64,000 nucleotides of DNA, from contig JAGTXX020000006.1 in the NCBI GenBank assembly GCA_019044685.2, forward strand, positions 2,685,501-2,749,500, written 5' to 3'. A model generated the notes under the pieces. That model was not told the origin of the DNA, ran no database searches, and worked only from the letters and a program-made list of their open reading frames with translations. The DNA comes from Nannochloris sp. 'desiccata' (Eukaryota; Chlorophyta; Trebouxiophyceae; Chlorellales; Chlorellaceae). The stretch's first letter is position 1. Every line of letters starts with the position of its first letter. The translations under genes and the position numbers were made by a program. Positions 10,270 to 19,828 of this stretch are shown here, one piece after another.

Positions 10270-10740
10270 GCTATTCTAATTTGCAGCTAGTAATTTATTG
10301 GCTTCCAAAGCATGTTGCTATTTGCGTTTGCAATGTGACCAAATAAAAATTCGCTTGTGATCGAGAGGTTTTAAACGTTGTTAGAATCCATACTCAGTTA
10401 ACACCCTTTAAATTGGAAGAATAACGATTAAACTCCCAAATAGTGGATACCCGCGTAGCAATAAATGGGGTCACTTCCTCCCTGCTGCCTAGAGAGCTGT
10501 CCGCTGTGCCGACTAAATTAGTAACTTACTAAGTAAAGAAATTTAATAATATTTTATTACATTCATTAGGCTCAGCCTATTCTTCCAATCAAGATGATAC
10601 TACGTAGAAACAAACGCAAGATAAAAGACTTTATAATACAAAAACTACTACCGTACTAACTAAAACGCTGGCTGCCGACAAAGAGCAGACGATACTAAAA
10701 CCCAAAATTCATTCCATTTTGACTACAGATACTTTTAATT
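10270..10740. other. Intergenic region between two minus-strand genes
   Basis: It holds the promoter of the carrier and the 3' end of the hybrid-cluster gene. A minus-strand TGTAA (10557-10561) lies about 180 bp past the latter's stop. Nothing else is evident. Confidence 0.5.
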
Positions 10741-12906
10741 TCAATGCCCAGCAAGCATAGATTCCATATCAGCCTGAGGATCTTTGACATCCGTTATTTG
10801 AAGGTTGAATTTATCGACAAGAACCGCCATTGCCTCGGGGGTCACAAAAGCAGGCGCCTTGGGACCGATACGAATATTTTGAACACCAAGGTGAAGTAAA
10901 GATAACAAAATTACCACAGCTTTTTGCTCTAGCCAACTTAGATTTAAACTCAAGGGCAGCCCGTTCAAGTCCGTTTCAAAAGCTTCTGCCAAGGCGTTGG
11001 CGACAACTACGGCACTATAAGCATCATTGCATTGGCCTACATCGAGGTACCTAGGTAAGCCAGTATCTTTGAGGGTGCCAAATTCGTGATCATAAAATCT
11101 ATATTTACCACAGCCAAGACCCATAATTAAAGTGTCGTCAGGTGCCAAATCTGCAGTCTTGCTGAAATATTTTCTTGTGGGCTCACTCCCATCGCAACCC
11201 CCCATAAGGAAAATATGATTAAGCTTCCCAGTCTTAACAGCATCTACTACTTTATCAGCGACTCCAAGTATTGCGTTGTGTCCAAATCCAGTTAAAACAG
11301 TTTTTGGTTCAGCAGGGACATCAGCTTCAGAAAAGCCGGGCATTTCCAGCGCCCTGGCGATCACAGCAGAGTAATCTTTAGTAGCTCCAATACCGTGTGT
11401 AGCATAAGGAATGTGAGTCACACCAGGCCATCCTACCTCCCCAGTAGTGTAAATATTTGCAGCATACGACCCTCGAGGCTCGATAATGCAGTTACTCGTC
11501 ATAATAACTGGGCCATGCTTGCCAAAAGTTTCAAATTCTTTTTGCTGTTTATACCAAGCGCCTCCGTAGTTGGAAGCTAAATGAGGGAATTTCTTCAAAC
11601 CAGGGTATCCATGACCAGGCAACATCTCACCGTGAGTGTAAATTTGAATACCAGTACCTTCGCTTTGGACTAGCAAGTCGTGCAAATCTTGCATATCGTG
11701 TCCAGAGATTAATATAGCTTTGCCGGGGACAGGATTCAAATTGACAGGAGTTGGCACAGGGTGGCCAAAACGATCGGTGTGACCTTCACTCAACCCTTTC
11801 ATAGTCAAAATATTCACTTCGCCACATTTCAAGATCATACCCAGGGTCTTATCGACAGATGCGGCGTCACGGGAGCATAAAAACGCATACGCTTCAGCGA
11901 CAAATGCATCAGCCTCCGGCACTCTCTTGCCCAACACTTCAGCGTGGTGGGTGTAAGCACACAAACCACGGACACCGTAGACAAGCATTTCTTGTAAACC
12001 CAAAATAGTAGGTTCTACAATATGGCGGCGATGCTCTAACGACACCATTTGGCCCATTTTGACCAAAGCTTCATCGGTGGCAGTTGCTAAATAAGAAACT
12101 GACAAATTCCAACGAGCTGGGTGAGCGAGGAGATCAAACCAAGGCAAGTCATTTGGGGCAGCAGGCGAGGTTTCAATACCAGCAGCACGAAGACGGGCTT
12201 CAACGTCATCACGCAAAGCGTGGCATTCAGTGATGTACTCACGAAAACGAGCGGCATCAAAATTGACGTTGGTCAAAGTGGAGAAGGTGCTGGCGTGGAG
12301 GAAGCTAGCTAGAGTAGGAGGTAAAGGGACACCATTCTCATAAGCAAACTGTGCCCAGCAGGAAAGACCTTTTTGGGAGTAGACTAATAATTCTTGGAGA
12401 GCATTGATCTCGGGAGTTTTGCCACAGACGCCGACTGTGGTGCAGCCAGTGCCGTTTTTGGTCTGTTCGCATTGCATGCAGAGGAGCTGTAGAAATTGAG
12501 AGAGAGGAGAGGAAATTGGGAAAGAGGATAGCTCAGATACAATTATTAATGGGGTTTGAGGTTGGAAGAGTCGCAGCACTGTGGGCTACACCTGCTGAGG
12601 TGATGGACAAGATATTGACAAAAATAAAAAAGTGAGGAAATGGTGGAAGATGATATCTTACCTTGTTCTCCATTATGGGTTCGTTTAAATCAGGCATAGT
12701 TGCATTGGACGCAGCACGCAGAAGCAAGGGAAGAGGCCTGGCGGCAGGAGAGGAAGCTGCGATGAAGATGGAGACAAGATGAGTATTAATGACCAAAATA
12801 CTAAAAATGAAGCGTAAACCCGCAGTGTATACTTACTCTTTGCGGCAACCAAGAAGTTTGCCCTGGTTAAAAGGCTCATATGCCTAAAAAGTGTGGCACT
12901 TCGCAT
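10741..12906 (-). CDS. HCP: Hybrid-cluster protein (HCP, hydroxylamine reductase family)
   Basis: Exons 12906-12837, 12756-12662 and 12486-10741 join in frame to 636 residues. The two short 5' exons encode a basic, Arg/Ala/Ser-rich leader (MRSATLFRHMSLLTRANFL) that looks like an organellar targeting peptide. Mature HCP starts at MQCEQT with four Cys (CMQC, then C and C before GKT) for a 4Fe-4S cluster. Hybrid-cluster ligands are visible: GHDMQDL and HGEMLPGHG (His, Glu), MTSNC, GGCDGSEP, LGCGKYRF, VGQCND and LEQKA (Glu/Lys). The enzyme reduces hydroxylamine/NO and belongs to anaerobic nitrogen metabolism; in green algae HCPs are linked with anoxia. All key residues are present. Confidence 0.95.
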
Positions 12907-13164
12907 GATAACTAAATTGCCAGCTGGATTGTAAGTACAATTTTGGTAGGGGAGGCCTCACGGGAAGTTTAATTTGATGGCTTGAAAACACAGATGAAGT
13001 TTATATATAACGAAAATAACTTTTTCAATAGATAAAAGTAGCAGAAGCCAATGCTATATAGCCTCGGGAATAAAAGCAGGTGACGTGCCATCCGAAAGGT
13101 CGCTGAGAAAAGGCTACGCAGCACACGTGCTGGACTCTTTGAAGAAACTTGAGTTGACCAATTT

Positions 13165-15045
13165 TCACCGCAATCGCCCTTGTCCCTGGTGCGTTTTCTG
13201 GTATCTTTCCATCACTGAAATCTCTTCCCAATCCTCTAAGAATGTAGCACTACTTTGAGGCCCAGTGCCAGCTAAGATAAACCTCATCCCTGCTGCCCAC
13301 CCTTCACCACGATCAGCTGAAGAGTTCAATTCAGCAACAGCTTTGGCTTCTTCATAGGTGGTACCGCCAACAATAAATACAACTATCAATTTAGGCGGTT
13401 TTAGTGAAGTAAGAGAGGCATTTCCAGGGACGTTCGTAGAACTGCTGCCTAGACCACCACTACTACTGCCATTTGTCATTGACATCATCAAGCTACTCCC
13501 ACCACTAGAAATTCCATCTACTGACAGGTAATCAGCATCTACTAACTTGCCTTTTGCAGCACGTTCTAATATAGAAATTAACGGCGGCACATGCTGTGTA
13601 TATACATTCTCTACCCCCCTAATATGCTGCTTTGCTAAAGTAGCAAAGCGTGACGAGAATGACCGATCTGAAAATAAATCACTCACTCTTACACTATTCT
13701 CCTCGCCGCATCCACAATGCTTCAACAATGACCTAACTGCAGATAACTGCGCAGGATCAACACCACCTTCAGCTGCCGCAGTCATCAACGCAGAGATCTG
13801 TCCCCGACCATCTCTCTCATAGCGTAGTGCAAATAAAGCTATTAATCTCAATTTATCACGAGAATCAACAACCCCACTACGCACCAATTCAGACACTGCA
13901 TCATAATGAGTCCCCAAATTCGCTGCTGCGCAGGCAATCTCCTGTTCTACACCTGATACTCTCATGAGCTGTCGTCTTTCCACTGCATGAGATAATTCAG
14001 TCATCAAAGCTACGTGTTTTGCTGTAACACCTTGTTGATGACTCATTTCAGGTAAATTTTCAACAAATGAAGCCATATCGTCTAAAGATTGAAAATCACG
14101 TGCTTGACGACCCTCAGCACTGACAGCGTCAACCAGAGATTTTATTGCCATGCCGACATCACCAAAATTTGCATACATGTTCTTAGCGTAAAATGCATCT
14201 TGTAGTGGGGATAACACTGCTTCAGCCAGTTCTGGGCGAATACCTACTACCTGCTTAAGAGAAACTCGATTATCACGAGATCTAAGAATTTCATGAAGCA
14301 TCGCCTGGTACGTCCATTGAGAGAGTAATGGCGTCACAGGGTCATCTTTACGATCTATAATGAGTAATAATGGTGCAGATTCACCAGTATGGCGTGATCC
14401 AAAATCGAATAATTCCCGTTGCTCTACTCCTGCCAAGTGGTGAAGAGATTGCGCCACTCGTTGAGAGATGTCACTTCCCCGTTGATATTTAATAGAAAAT
14501 CTTTTACGTAAGCCTAATACTATAGAAGCAAGACCTTCTGTCAATCGTGATATCATATCTGAAGACGCGCCGTAATCCCAGGCCATGGGTGCCAGAGCTA
14601 AATGAGGACGGGGTAGAGGCACGGCAGCATGATGACTTTCTAATGCAATAAAATCTCCAAATGCTTCGTGAACGCAAGCTACAAGCTCTCGACTGTCCCC
14701 TTCTGCTAAATCTTGTAACCGCATATCTTCTATTCTATTTGTAAAGTAGAGATGATAGGCTCCAAAACAAGGTTCTCTCAGTTCCCGTCGCAGGCAGGCA
14801 ATGTTTTCTCTTGTTGGGCGTAGAAATGCAACTGCTTTCAGATGAGGGAGGTGCTCCCGTTTTTCTTCAGAGTTTATTTTTTGTACTAGGTAAACTTCCT
14901 GTTCAAGAATGTCGCTTTGGCTGAGGGCAGTTGAGACAGAGCGCATTGTTTCGGTGTCAAGCAATAAAACTTTCATTCCTGGAACCTCTCGTAAAGCCCG
15001 CTCCAAATAGGAACGGAGTATAGCTACAAGATCTGTGGAAGACAT
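13165..15045 (-). CDS. VPS45: Vacuolar protein sorting 45 (Sec1/Munc18 family)
   Basis: One intronless frame of 626 residues. The start MKVLLLDTETM, then FLRPTRENIACLRRELREP and YHLYFTNRIEDM, are the VPS45 domain-1 blocks. LIIDRKDDPVTPLLSQWTYQAMLHE is the SM-protein core strand and helix (split here over 25 residues, so quoted only by its ends LIIDRKDD and YQAMLHE). The C-terminal FIVGGTTYEEA matches the family. VPS45 binds TLG2/SYP4-type syntaxins and drives SNARE assembly for TGN-to-endosome fusion. A Ser/Gly-rich insert near residue 540 is unusual but lies in a variable loop. The gene is divergent from the kinase gene, with 360 bp between starts. Confidence 0.95.
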   Translation of the reverse strand: MSSTDLVAILRSYLERALREVPGMKVLLLDTETMRSVSTALSQSDILEQEVYLVQKINSEEKREHLPHLKAVAFLRPTRENIACLRRELREPCFGAYHLYFTNRIEDMRLQDLAEGDSRELVACVHEAFGDFIALESHHAAVPLPRPHLALAPMAWDYGASSDMISRLTEGLASIVLGLRKRFSIKYQRGSDISQRVAQSLHHLAGVEQRELFDFGSRHTGESAPLLLIIDRKDDPVTPLLSQWTYQAMLHEILRSRDNRVSLKQVVGIRPELAEAVLSPLQDAFYAKNMYANFGDVGMAIKSLVDAVSAEGRQARDFQSLDDMASFVENLPEMSHQQGVTAKHVALMTELSHAVERRQLMRVSGVEQEIACAAANLGTHYDAVSELVRSGVVDSRDKLRLIALFALRYERDGRGQISALMTAAAEGGVDPAQLSAVRSLLKHCGCGEENSVRVSDLFSDRSFSSRFATLAKQHIRGVENVYTQHVPPLISILERAAKGKLVDADYLSVDGISSGGSSLMMSMTNGSSSGGLGSSSTNVPGNASLTSLKPPKLIVVFIVGGTTYEEAKAVAELNSSADRGEGWAAGMRFILAGTGPQSSATFLEDWEEISVMERYQKTHQGQGRLR

Positions 15046-15405
15046 TGTGGTTGTATTTTTCGTAGATGACTATTCTGGAAGCATTAGGAAATGATGAATA
15101 TTTCAATTCGATCGAACGATTTCGCAGAAAGATCTAGTAGTTGCCACGTTCACAGGCATTCAGCGTGTTCACTAATATTAGCTTAGTATAAGAAAACATT
15201 TACTATACTTTTTAATGTTGAGATATACAAGTTGTGTGCCTTGCAGCAACGAAGTTGTACCTTGCTGAAGAATGCTTATGAGCACAAGATTCTCGATTTG
15301 CTGTCCACTTTAACTTCATTAAGGCATTTCAGCATATACCATACAAGGTATAGAAAGCGCTCTGGCCAAAGTAGGTTTGGCTTGTAAGCTCCTCACTAAG
15401 CAGAA
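15046..15405. promoter_or_regulatory. Divergent promoter region between VPS45 and the kinase gene
   Basis: The two start codons face away from each other across 360 bp. The region is AT-rich, with no clear TATA box or repeated motif. Confidence 0.4.
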
Positions 15406-17406
15406 ATGTCTATTGGTGGGTCTCTTTTAAACCCTTCATATCGCGGGTTGAACGGCCTATCTGACCACCGAGCAGCATTACTACCATGTATATCACCTAA
15501 GATACATGCCCCTTTGCGCCGTTTAACACGAGCATACTCTTTTAGCAAGAACAATCTAGATAATGTGCGCTATCGCAACGAGCGGAGGCCCAGCAAGTCT
15601 CTCACCCCTGCCCCTAGTAGCAAACACCCTCTTCTCCGAAGGAACGGTAGCCACTCTACTGCTGCTGTTATGCCTCACTCAGAGATGTATCACACAGCAG
15701 ATGACCCTATCGGCACTCTTGGCTTTGCTTCAAATTTTGATGAAGAATACACTCTCGGCCGACAACTCGGTTCAGGCACTTTTGGCACTGTCTACGAAGC
15801 ATTCCATAAGAAAAATGGAGAGAAATTTGCAGTCAAACGTATGCCTAAACGTTTTCGAATGCCAGGAGTGCTTGAAAAGTATTTTGTTCGTCGCATTCGT
15901 AATGAAGTCGACATTTGCAATCACCTTGGCCGCTCTTTAAACGTTGCTTATTTATATGCTGCGTTTGAAAGTGAGCAGCACATTGATTTAGTTATGGAGC
16001 TGTGCACTGGTGGAGAACTATGGGATGCTATTCGTGCACGTGGTGGCGCATACACCGAACGAGATGCAGCACGATTAGTTAGAGAAGTTATTAGGACAGT
16101 TGCTCAATGCCACTCTGCCGGTGTGTTGATGCGTGACGTCAAACCTGAAAATTTCTTATTCGCGAGCACTGATCCTGGCGCTCCATTGAAGGCAATTGAT
16201 TTCGGTATTTCTGTATTCTGTGAACCTGGCCAAGAAATAGATTTGAGAGCAGGGACACCTATTTACATTGCACCAGATGTGTTGAAACAGAAATATTCTC
16301 ACCCGGCCGACATGTGGTCTGTCGGCATTATCGCGTATATGCTGCTTACAGGAAGACTACCATTCTCTGGGGAAGAAGGTGACGAGGTAGCTGAGCTATA
16401 TATGAGTAAGCATGTGTATAATAATAAAGATGTCTTCAGAGCGGTGCTATATGCAGATCTAGATTTCAGCAGTCCACCTTGGGATGTGATTTCAACCGAA
16501 GCTAGAGAATTAGTACAGAGTTTGTTGCAAAGAGAACCGAGTGGACGACCTACTGCAGAAGAAGCCCTGGCCTCACCTTGGTTGAGAAAACGCAAGAGCG
16601 GTGGTGGGGGTGGTGGTGGTGGTGGTGGTACTAGGGGAAGTGGCAGCGGCAGAGACAGTGGAAGTAGCGGGAGTGAAACTGATGGTTGGGGTGTGAGTAT
16701 GAGTGGGAGTGAGAGCGGTGATGTTAGAATTGGCTCTGAAGTGCTTTTAGGCGATACTATCGTACAGAGATTACAACGGTACGGTATGTACGGTAGATTA
16801 AAACAAGCTGCATTACGTAAAATAGCCCATGCTGCTCGTGAACTTGCGTCTTCTTCTAGTAGTAGTTCTCGCAACGGTGCCAGCACCAATACCGAGCTTC
16901 CCGCTGCCCTGCAAGCTGCGTTTTCTCGAGTAGATGTAGAAAAGAATGGTCGTGTTTCCCGTGCTGCTTTGCGCGACGAACTCTGCAGTGGCAGATTTAA
17001 TTTAAGTCATGGTGAAGCTGATCAGTTACTTTCTCAGGTTGATGATGATGAAGATGGCAGTGTCGATTGGGAGGCCTGGGTGGCAGCAATGACGGAATGG
17101 CGAGCTTTAAGAGATTCTGCAGAATGGGATAGTCTAGTTACTGAAGCCTTCCGCACAATGGATCGTGATTCAGATGCTGCATTAGGTGTTGAGGATTTAA
17201 CTGCGTTGTTGTGTGGAGATGAGGGTTGTATAGATCCTGATATAGTAGAAGCTGCACTGAGAGAAGCTGATGGTGATCATGACGGGACTGTGTCATTGGC
17301 CGAATTGAGGAAACTACTGGGTAGTCATGAAACTGGGTTGGATCTGTTTGATGCGAGAGTGGTATTTGGTGGCGGTGGTGATGATGAAGATGAAGAGGAG
17401 AAATAG
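15406..17406 (+). CDS. CDPK-like Ca2+-dependent protein kinase with altered HRD/APE motifs
   Basis: Single exon, 666 residues. Residues 1-100 are basic and Ser/Arg-rich, resembling a transit peptide. The kinase domain (about 115-395) has the GSGTFG loop (122-127), Lys144 in FAVKRM, catalytic motif MRDVKPENFLF (Met242 replaces the HRD His), DFG at 265-267 and APD (289-291) instead of APE. A Gly-run linker (GGGG repeats, near residue 400) leads to a junction helix and four EF-hands: DVEKNGRVS, DDDEDGSVD, DRDSDAALG and DGDHDGTVS. Only the fourth has the full Ca2+-binding pattern with Glu at position 12. It is therefore a divergent CDPK rather than a CRK, probably Ca2+-modulated; target unknown. 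A TGTAA follows at 17552. Confidence 0.88.
   Translation: MSIGGSLLNPSYRGLNGLSDHRAALLPCISPKIHAPLRRLTRAYSFSKNNLDNVRYRNERRPSKSLTPAPSSKHPLLRRNGSHSTAAVMPHSEMYHTADDPIGTLGFASNFDEEYTLGRQLGSGTFGTVYEAFHKKNGEKFAVKRMPKRFRMPGVLEKYFVRRIRNEVDICNHLGRSLNVAYLYAAFESEQHIDLVMELCTGGELWDAIRARGGAYTERDAARLVREVIRTVAQCHSAGVLMRDVKPENFLFASTDPGAPLKAIDFGISVFCEPGQEIDLRAGTPIYIAPDVLKQKYSHPADMWSVGIIAYMLLTGRLPFSGEEGDEVAELYMSKHVYNNKDVFRAVLYADLDFSSPPWDVISTEARELVQSLLQREPSGRPTAEEALASPWLRKRKSGGGGGGGGGGTRGSGSGRDSGSSGSETDGWGVSMSGSESGDVRIGSEVLLGDTIVQRLQRYGMYGRLKQAALRKIAHAARELASSSSSSSRNGASTNTELPAALQAAFSRVDVEKNGRVSRAALRDELCSGRFNLSHGEADQLLSQVDDDEDGSVDWEAWVAAMTEWRALRDSAEWDSLVTEAFRTMDRDSDAALGVEDLTALLCGDEGCIDPDIVEAALREADGDHDGTVSLAELRKLLGSHETGLDLFDARVVFGGGGDDEDEEEK
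16597..16632 (+). repeat. GGT/GGN microsatellite coding for poly-Gly linker
   Basis: A (GGT)n-like run encodes about ten Gly between the kinase and calmodulin-like domains. Confidence 0.8.
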
Positions 17407-17551
17407 GAGTGAAAGGGGAGTAGTGGAATGTATTGTACTAGGAAGATGGATGTGATTGACGATGATGGAAAGATATCCTCGAAAAATGAATCTAGCCTTA
17501 TTTTGATTTGAGAGATTGAGAGGGAGTAATGAAAATGAATTAACTTAAACA

Positions 17552-17556
17552 TGTAA
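17552..17556 (+). terminator. Candidate polyadenylation signal TGTAA
   Basis: TGTAA lies 145 bp after the kinase stop codon and just before the convergent small gene's end. Confidence 0.45.
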
Positions 17557-17626
17557 TACTAGCAAAACGGGTGATTCTTTCCTACAGTTTATTTAATTAA
17601 CTAGGTACAAGAGAAGAAGGAAAGAT

Positions 17627-17981
17627 CTACCGCCTTGCCAGTCGGTTACCTTGTTGTTGTGATAGAGCTACGTCTGGCAATTTCTGTGGATCTGCTACTG
17701 ATACGGCTGCTTTATTTTCACTACTATCACTATCTTTGGATGTAGATAGTGCTGCTGCTGCACCACCCCCAAGTGCTAAGCCTGTAAGACCTTTGAAAGC
17801 TCCGCTAGCACCGGCACCGCCTTTTGACAGAGCAACAGCTTTGCTGCCAAGAGCCAAGGCTCCAGCGCCAACAGCCCTGTAAGATACGAAAGATAATTAG
17901 CTGGTAATTCTAGTGTGAAGGATGAAAGGGGCATGAGGAAACGTACCTGATCACTACGCCGAGAGAAAATCGCTGTGACAT
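17627..17981 (-). CDS. Small Gly/Ala-rich protein of unknown function (94 residues)
   Basis: Exon 1 (17981-17947) and exon 2 (17876-17627) join inside an Arg codon across a 70-bp intron. The first exon (MSQRFSLGVVIR) continues into a Gly/Ala/Val helix (AVGAGALALGSKAVALSKGG), then a second hydrophobic Gly/Ala stretch (GLTGLALGGGAAAALS), and ends in a polar tail (KLPDVALSQQQGNRLARR). The Arg-containing amphipathic start suggests a mitochondrial or other membrane location. I recognise no family. Clean splice signals and the restored frame support a real gene. It converges on the kinase and is divergent from NOSIP. Confidence 0.6.
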
Positions 17982-18362
17982 TTTTTATCGATCACAAAAA
18001 CATTTCCTAGAATACAGAGTGCATACGGCCAGCTATGAAGTCGATATGGAATGCAAGTGTAATAATTAGAACCCCTCGGCTTCTTAATCGCATAAAGAAC
18101 AACTTTAGTGGCTGTTTAAGTTTCAAGCTATTTTTTGTTTACGCCAATTTTTAAAAAATTCGACCTTTTACTGCACTTCAGCTAAGCAGGCCCACTGCAT
18201 GTATATTATATGGATTTGTTCATTCGGCTAAAATGCACCAGCTGCATCTGCCTCATAGAAACGCCACACCCATAATAACAATCTTGAATTCTAAGTTGCC
18301 TGTCATTTGTCAAATTTATTTTGGGTATAAACCTCTGAGAAGCTCAGGAACTCGTCAATAAA
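17982..18362. promoter_or_regulatory. Divergent intergenic region upstream of NOSIP
   Basis: AT-rich 381-bp spacer between two divergent starts. No motif stands out. Confidence 0.4.
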
Positions 18363-19319
18363 ATGCCAACCAAACATAGCAAGAAAGCAGGGACGATGGG
18401 CAGTGAGGCCTTGACGTATCACGAACGGAAAGCTTTAGGATTTGGCACCGCTCGTGAGCGTCTGGGAAAGGACTCTCTCGGCAACTTTTACGACTGCCGA
18501 TTGACGTTATCCCCTGCTGTGGACCCTGTAGCATCCCCCTCGGGTTTCATCTTTAGCCGTGAAGCAATCATAGAAAATCTTCTAGCTCAGAAGAAAGAAA
18601 ACAAGCGGAGACTTGTTATGTGGGAACAGTCACAAGCAATCCAACTGAGAAAAGCAGCTGAACGGGATGCAGTAGAAAAAGAAGCCTCCTTACTCGCTTT
18701 TGATAGGCGCAATCATGCTGGAGCAAGTGAGACTTTAGCCTCTCAGTTACGTGACGCAGTAACAGAGGAAGCAGAGGCACTGATGGCAGACAAGCACACG
18801 ACACGCAGTGTGAACAATATTAAAGACAATGAAGCACGTATGGTGGGTCTGAAATCCTTTTGGGTCCCTAGCCAAAGCAAAGAAGCAGCAGAAGTTGTAG
18901 AAAAACCAGATGGCAGCACACGATGCCCAGCTAGTGGTAAAAAAATAAAATTGAAAGATCTTATACAAGTAAATTTCACACCTGTACCCGGTGGTGAGCC
19001 TGGAGAGTATATGGATCCTGTTACACGTGATCCATTAACAAACGCGTCAAAATTGATATTGATAAAACCTACTGGGGATGTAGTTTTAGAGGCTACTTGG
19101 AAGACCTGTATAAAACCAGACGGGGTGTGGCACCGTATTGCTGTTGGAGATGACGATGTATTGATATTAGAGAAAGGAGGAACAGGATTTGCAGAGCATG
19201 ATGGGGATAGCGTTGAAGCGAAGAGGTACTTTGCACTAGGGGCAGGAAATGGGTTGGCAGATAGAAGAGGACAGGGAGCGGCAGGCGGAAGTAAGTTTGG
19301 CTTGCGTTTGGGAAACTAG
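18363..19319 (+). CDS. NOSIP: NOSIP-like E3 ubiquitin ligase (split U-box)
   Basis: Single exon, 318 residues; animal NOSIP is about 300. The N-terminus has the zf-NOSIP block: LTYHERKALGFGT, then RLGKDSLGNFYDCRLTL and PVASPSGFIFSREAI, followed by a charged coiled coil (ENLLAQKKENKRRL). The C-terminal half completes the split U-box/RING-like fold: CPASGKKIKLKDL, then YMDPVTRDPLTNASKL. Family members act as nuclear/cytosolic E3 ligases. In a green alga the nitric oxide synthase link is doubtful, so the name reflects homology only. The next 275 bp to the Harbinger left end are unremarkable. Confidence 0.92.
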   Translation: MPTKHSKKAGTMGSEALTYHERKALGFGTARERLGKDSLGNFYDCRLTLSPAVDPVASPSGFIFSREAIIENLLAQKKENKRRLVMWEQSQAIQLRKAAERDAVEKEASLLAFDRRNHAGASETLASQLRDAVTEEAEALMADKHTTRSVNNIKDNEARMVGLKSFWVPSQSKEAAEVVEKPDGSTRCPASGKKIKLKDLIQVNFTPVPGGEPGEYMDPVTRDPLTNASKLILIKPTGDVVLEATWKTCIKPDGVWHRIAVGDDDVLILEKGGTGFAEHDGDSVEAKRYFALGAGNGLADRRGQGAAGGSKFGLRLGN

Positions 19320-19591
19320 CTGAAAATATGTACAGTGATTTGTGAGTTAAGGAAATGTGATCGCCTTGTAAGGTATGTAAATAGCTGTGGTCTCGAAAAA
19401 TTTGGGAAAGTTGATAGTGATACGCAGAATCATATCTTTCGAGTCGGGAGTGGATCGATCGACGGTCGTGGCCCACGAAATGAAACAGCCGCCAAACATC
19501 GGAAGTGCAAGTTTGCTTTTACGTGTACCAGCTTCTTTTCAATTTTCCACGCAGTTCACCCCTGATCTTCTTAATTTTAGTTATTAAACAT

Positions 19592-19594
19592 ATT
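19592..19594. repeat. Target site duplication ATT, left copy
   Basis: ATT directly precedes the left TIR; the same ATT follows the right TIR at 24744-24746. A 3-bp duplication is the PIF/Harbinger hallmark. Confidence 0.7.
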
Positions 19595-19620
19595 AGGGGT
19601 TTTCACACCGGGTGATTTGC
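19595..19620 (+). repeat. Left terminal inverted repeat of the Harbinger element
   Basis: It begins AGGGGTTTTCACACCGGG and runs into TGATTTGC. It pairs with 24743-24716, from which it differs by two extra G in the right copy. Confidence 0.9.
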
Positions 19621-19660
19621 CCTTGATTTGCCGCGTGATTCAGAAGGTGATTTGCGCAAA

Positions 19661-19678
19661 TTCTCCTCTCGAGGAGAA
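19661..19678 (+). repeat. Perfect 8-bp hairpin near the left transposon end
   Basis: TTCTCCTC, two bases, then GAGGAGAA. It sits just inside the left iteron block. It could be a protein-binding palindrome or a cruciform; no role is shown. Confidence 0.6.
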
Positions 19679-19828
19679 TTCAAGTAACGAATTTTTGCTG
19701 GTGGGTGATTCACCCTTTAAATGCCTCCTTTTCCCCTAGTTTTTCGTTTGAATATATAATTCATATTGTGAATCACCTAGTTCCGAGGCCAGATCCAGCT
19801 GCACGCACTCCCTGTTCATTTCAGTATC

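Noticed and set aside
12935..12938. GTAC core about 30 bp upstream of the hybrid-cluster gene, a possible SBP/CRR1 site
   Set aside because: A single 4-base match is expected by chance every few hundred bases; no second copy or extended motif was seen.
13025..13231. Open frame reading past the VPS45 stop region
   Set aside because: Overlaps the VPS45 3' end in another frame; no start or family support.
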